A stretch of 16,779 nucleotides of DNA from JBCCWR01 sp039193385 (GTDB taxonomy: Bacteria; Verrucomicrobiota; Verrucomicrobiia; Methylacidiphilales; JBCCWR01): positions 1-16,779 of the forward strand of contig JBCCWR010000044.1 of NCBI GenBank assembly GCA_039193385.1, in the 5' to 3' direction. The translations under genes were made by a program, and so were the position numbers. Shown piece by piece: positions 15,429 to 16,779 of this stretch; the stretch's first letter is position 1, and every line of letters begins with the position of its first letter. The notes beneath the pieces were generated by a model. The model did not search any database and was not told where the DNA came from. It saw only the letters and a program-made list of their open reading frames with translations.

Positions 15429-15456
15429 TTTACAGTTAGAGCGGTATAAATATAAT
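15429..15456 (+). promoter_or_regulatory. Predicted sigma70-type promoter for gmd
   Basis: TTTACA at 15429-15434 and TATAAT at 15451-15456, spacer 16 bases, in an AT-rich region upstream of gmd. The predicted start near 15463 gives a leader of about 80 bases. A second TTGACT at 15501-15506 is closer to the gene, but its -10 partner (AAATTATT near 15523-15530) is poor. The 188-bp divergent region also must hold the lipoprotein promoter, for which I see only a weak candidate. Confidence 0.6.
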
Positions 15457-15542
15457 ATGGATAAAAGCCATAGTACCAAGAGTGCTGCTCTAAAGAACCT
15501 TTGACTTAACCCAACCTTTTTGAAATTATTTTCCACTTGTCT

Positions 15543-16589
15543 ATGAAAAAAGCATTTATTACAGGCATTACAGGCCAGGATGGCTCCTACCTAGCGGAAC
15601 AACTTCTGGAAAAGGGATATGAAGTTCATGGAACAATCCGTCGTGCCAGCGTTTTTAATACGGGCCGTATAGACCATCTCTATAAAAATCCTGACCTTAG
15701 AGATAAGACTTTTTTCCTGCATCACGGAGACCTTACTGACTCCAGCAACCTCAATCGCCTCTTGGAAAAAATCGGTCCTGATGAAATTTATAATCTGGGC
15801 GCCCAAAGCCATGTCAAAGTCTCTTTTGAAGTTCCAGAATACACGGCTGAGGTGGATGCCGTAGGAACATTGCGTTTACTAGATGCCATTCGCGAAGTTG
15901 GCCTCAACAAGAAAACGCATTTTTATCAAGCTTCTACAAGTGAGCTGTATGGCCTTGTACAAGAAGTACCGCAAACGGAAAAAACGCCTTTCTATCCACG
16001 TTCACCCTATGCCGTGGCCAAACTTTATGCTTACTGGATAGTGGTCAATTATCGTGAAGCTTATGATCTCCACGCTTCGAACGGCATTCTTTTTAATCAC
16101 GAATCTCCCCGCCGTGGAGAAACTTTTGTCACGCGTAAAATCACTCGTGCAGCTGGCCGTATTAAAGAAGGCATGCAAGAGCAACTGTTGTTAGGCAACC
16201 TAAGCGCTAAGCGAGACTGGGGCTATGCGCCAGAGTATACCGAAATGATGTGGCGTATTCTTCAACAAGAAAAAGCGGATGATTACGTATGCGCTACCAA
16301 TGAAACTCACACGGTACGTGAGTTCTGTTTACATGCTTTTAAAGCACTGGACATCCATCTCGAATTCAGTGGCGAAGGGACGGAAGAAATCGGCATTGAT
16401 AAAGCTACCGGTAAAACATTGATAGCTGTTAACCCCAAATACTTCCGACCAACTGAAGTTGAGCTATTAATCGGTAACCCTGCCAAAGCAAAAGAAAAAC
16501 TGGGATGGGAGCCAAAAGTCACCTTTGCAGAGTTAGCAAGCATCATGGCGCAGGCAGACTGGAAACTCGCTCAGTCTGAAAAAAGTTAA
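15543..16589 (+). CDS. gmd: GDP-mannose 4,6-dehydratase
   Basis: NADP-dependent short-chain dehydrogenase/reductase that converts GDP-mannose to GDP-4-keto-6-deoxymannose, the precursor of GDP-fucose, GDP-rhamnose or GDP-perosamine for surface polysaccharides. At 348 aa it has normal length. TGITGQDGSYL (7-17) is the Rossmann glycine motif, followed by GDLTDSSNL (62-70) and NLGAQSHVKVSFE (84-96). The catalytic residues are Thr132 and Glu134 in STSELYG and Tyr156/Lys160 in YAVAK. NGILFNHESPRRGETFVTRKI and RDWGYAPEYTEMMW are highly typical of Gmd, with Glu in place of the usual Asp before Y-x-E. YFRPTEVELLIGNPAKAKEKLGW closes the family pattern. ATG 15543 is preferred over TTG 15537, though neither has an SD. 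No partner (fcl, rmd or per) follows within the window. Confidence 0.96.
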   Translation: MKKAFITGITGQDGSYLAEQLLEKGYEVHGTIRRASVFNTGRIDHLYKNPDLRDKTFFLHHGDLTDSSNLNRLLEKIGPDEIYNLGAQSHVKVSFEVPEYTAEVDAVGTLRLLDAIREVGLNKKTHFYQASTSELYGLVQEVPQTEKTPFYPRSPYAVAKLYAYWIVVNYREAYDLHASNGILFNHESPRRGETFVTRKITRAAGRIKEGMQEQLLLGNLSAKRDWGYAPEYTEMMWRILQQEKADDYVCATNETHTVREFCLHAFKALDIHLEFSGEGTEEIGIDKATGKTLIAVNPKYFRPTEVELLIGNPAKAKEKLGWEPKVTFAELASIMAQADWKLAQSEKS

Positions 16590-16779
16590 ATCAATCCATA
16601 AGATCCATCATCTCGCTGCAGTGTGCTTAAAAGGTTAATATCTTAAAAAGCCAAGCTGAACTATCAATATTTGACTCATTAGCTGAGTTCTAAGGCGATG
16701 ATTTAATCCGCATAATAGCCGCCCTAAGAAGAAAACAAATCATAGAGCTTTACGCATGTAGACCCCTCTGCAAGATCGC
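16590..16779. other. Non-coding right end
   Basis: 190 bases with no convincing coding frame on either strand. A small inverted repeat (ACTCA 16674-16678, TGAGT 16684-16688, loop of five) is too short and lacks a U-run, so I do not call a terminator for gmd. The last twenty or so bases (from about 16758: tagacccctctgcaagatcg) look loosely like an insertion-sequence terminal repeat, but the partner end is outside the window. Confidence 0.4.

Noticed and set aside
16673..16689. Hairpin as a terminator for gmd
   Set aside because: The stem is only five to six pairs with no following T-run, and it lies 85 bases past the stop.

Overview
This window is a gene-dense stretch of a bacterial chromosome with moderate GC and about sixteen protein genes. 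The longest stretch without a gene is about 190 bp. There is no rRNA, tRNA, CRISPR array or complete mobile element. Most genes lack a convincing Shine-Dalgarno (SD) sequence, and neighbours are often joined by ATGA start/stop overlaps. My best guess at origin is a PVC-superphylum relative (Verrucomicrobiota/Chlamydiota side). This rests on the separate PlsC plus Aas-like acyl-ACP synthetase next to biotin genes, which recalls a chlamydial arrangement known to me from memory, and on the flavour of several proteins. It is an inference, not a proof.

Layout. (1) 3-4500, + strand: a tightly packed cluster of bioA (5' end outside the window), bioD, a xylose-isomerase-like TIM-barrel protein, a PlsC-type acyltransferase and an alpha/beta hydrolase. 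(2) 4497-8962, - strand: a class III aminotransferase, a DUF4388(PATAN)-Roadblock protein, a second Roadblock-like protein, and an AMP-forming acyl-ACP/acyl-CoA synthetase that ends by overlapping the hydrolase stop codon. (3) 9096-10291, + strand: a two-gene unit behind a near-consensus sigma70-type promoter, encoding a single-pass membrane coiled-coil protein and a tryptophan-rich protein of unknown function. (4) 10288-15339, - strand: a lipoprotein, a tRNA-dihydrouridine synthase, an IMP dehydrogenase with unusual active-site-region residues, a sirtuin and a DUF1189-like membrane protein. (5) 15543-16589, + strand: GDP-mannose 4,6-dehydratase with its own promoter. (6) 16590-16779: non-coding.

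How the genes work together. BioA and BioD carry out two consecutive late steps of biotin synthesis (7-keto-8-aminopelargonate to diaminopelargonate to dethiobiotin). PlsC, the hydrolase and the Aas-like synthetase could activate fatty acids and move them onto lysophospholipids; the hydrolase may instead serve pimeloyl-ACP release for biotin. The PATAN/Roadblock pair looks regulatory and would normally be expected to act with a small GTPase, which is not in the window. The right half is mostly housekeeping: purine synthesis, tRNA modification, NAD-dependent deacylation and nucleotide-sugar synthesis.

The most interesting items are the PATAN/Roadblock operon, the biotin-lipid gene cluster, the IMPDH substitutions, a duplicated start-like sequence flanking the TIM-barrel gene, and two convergent gene pairs that both overlap by the same four bases, CTAA.
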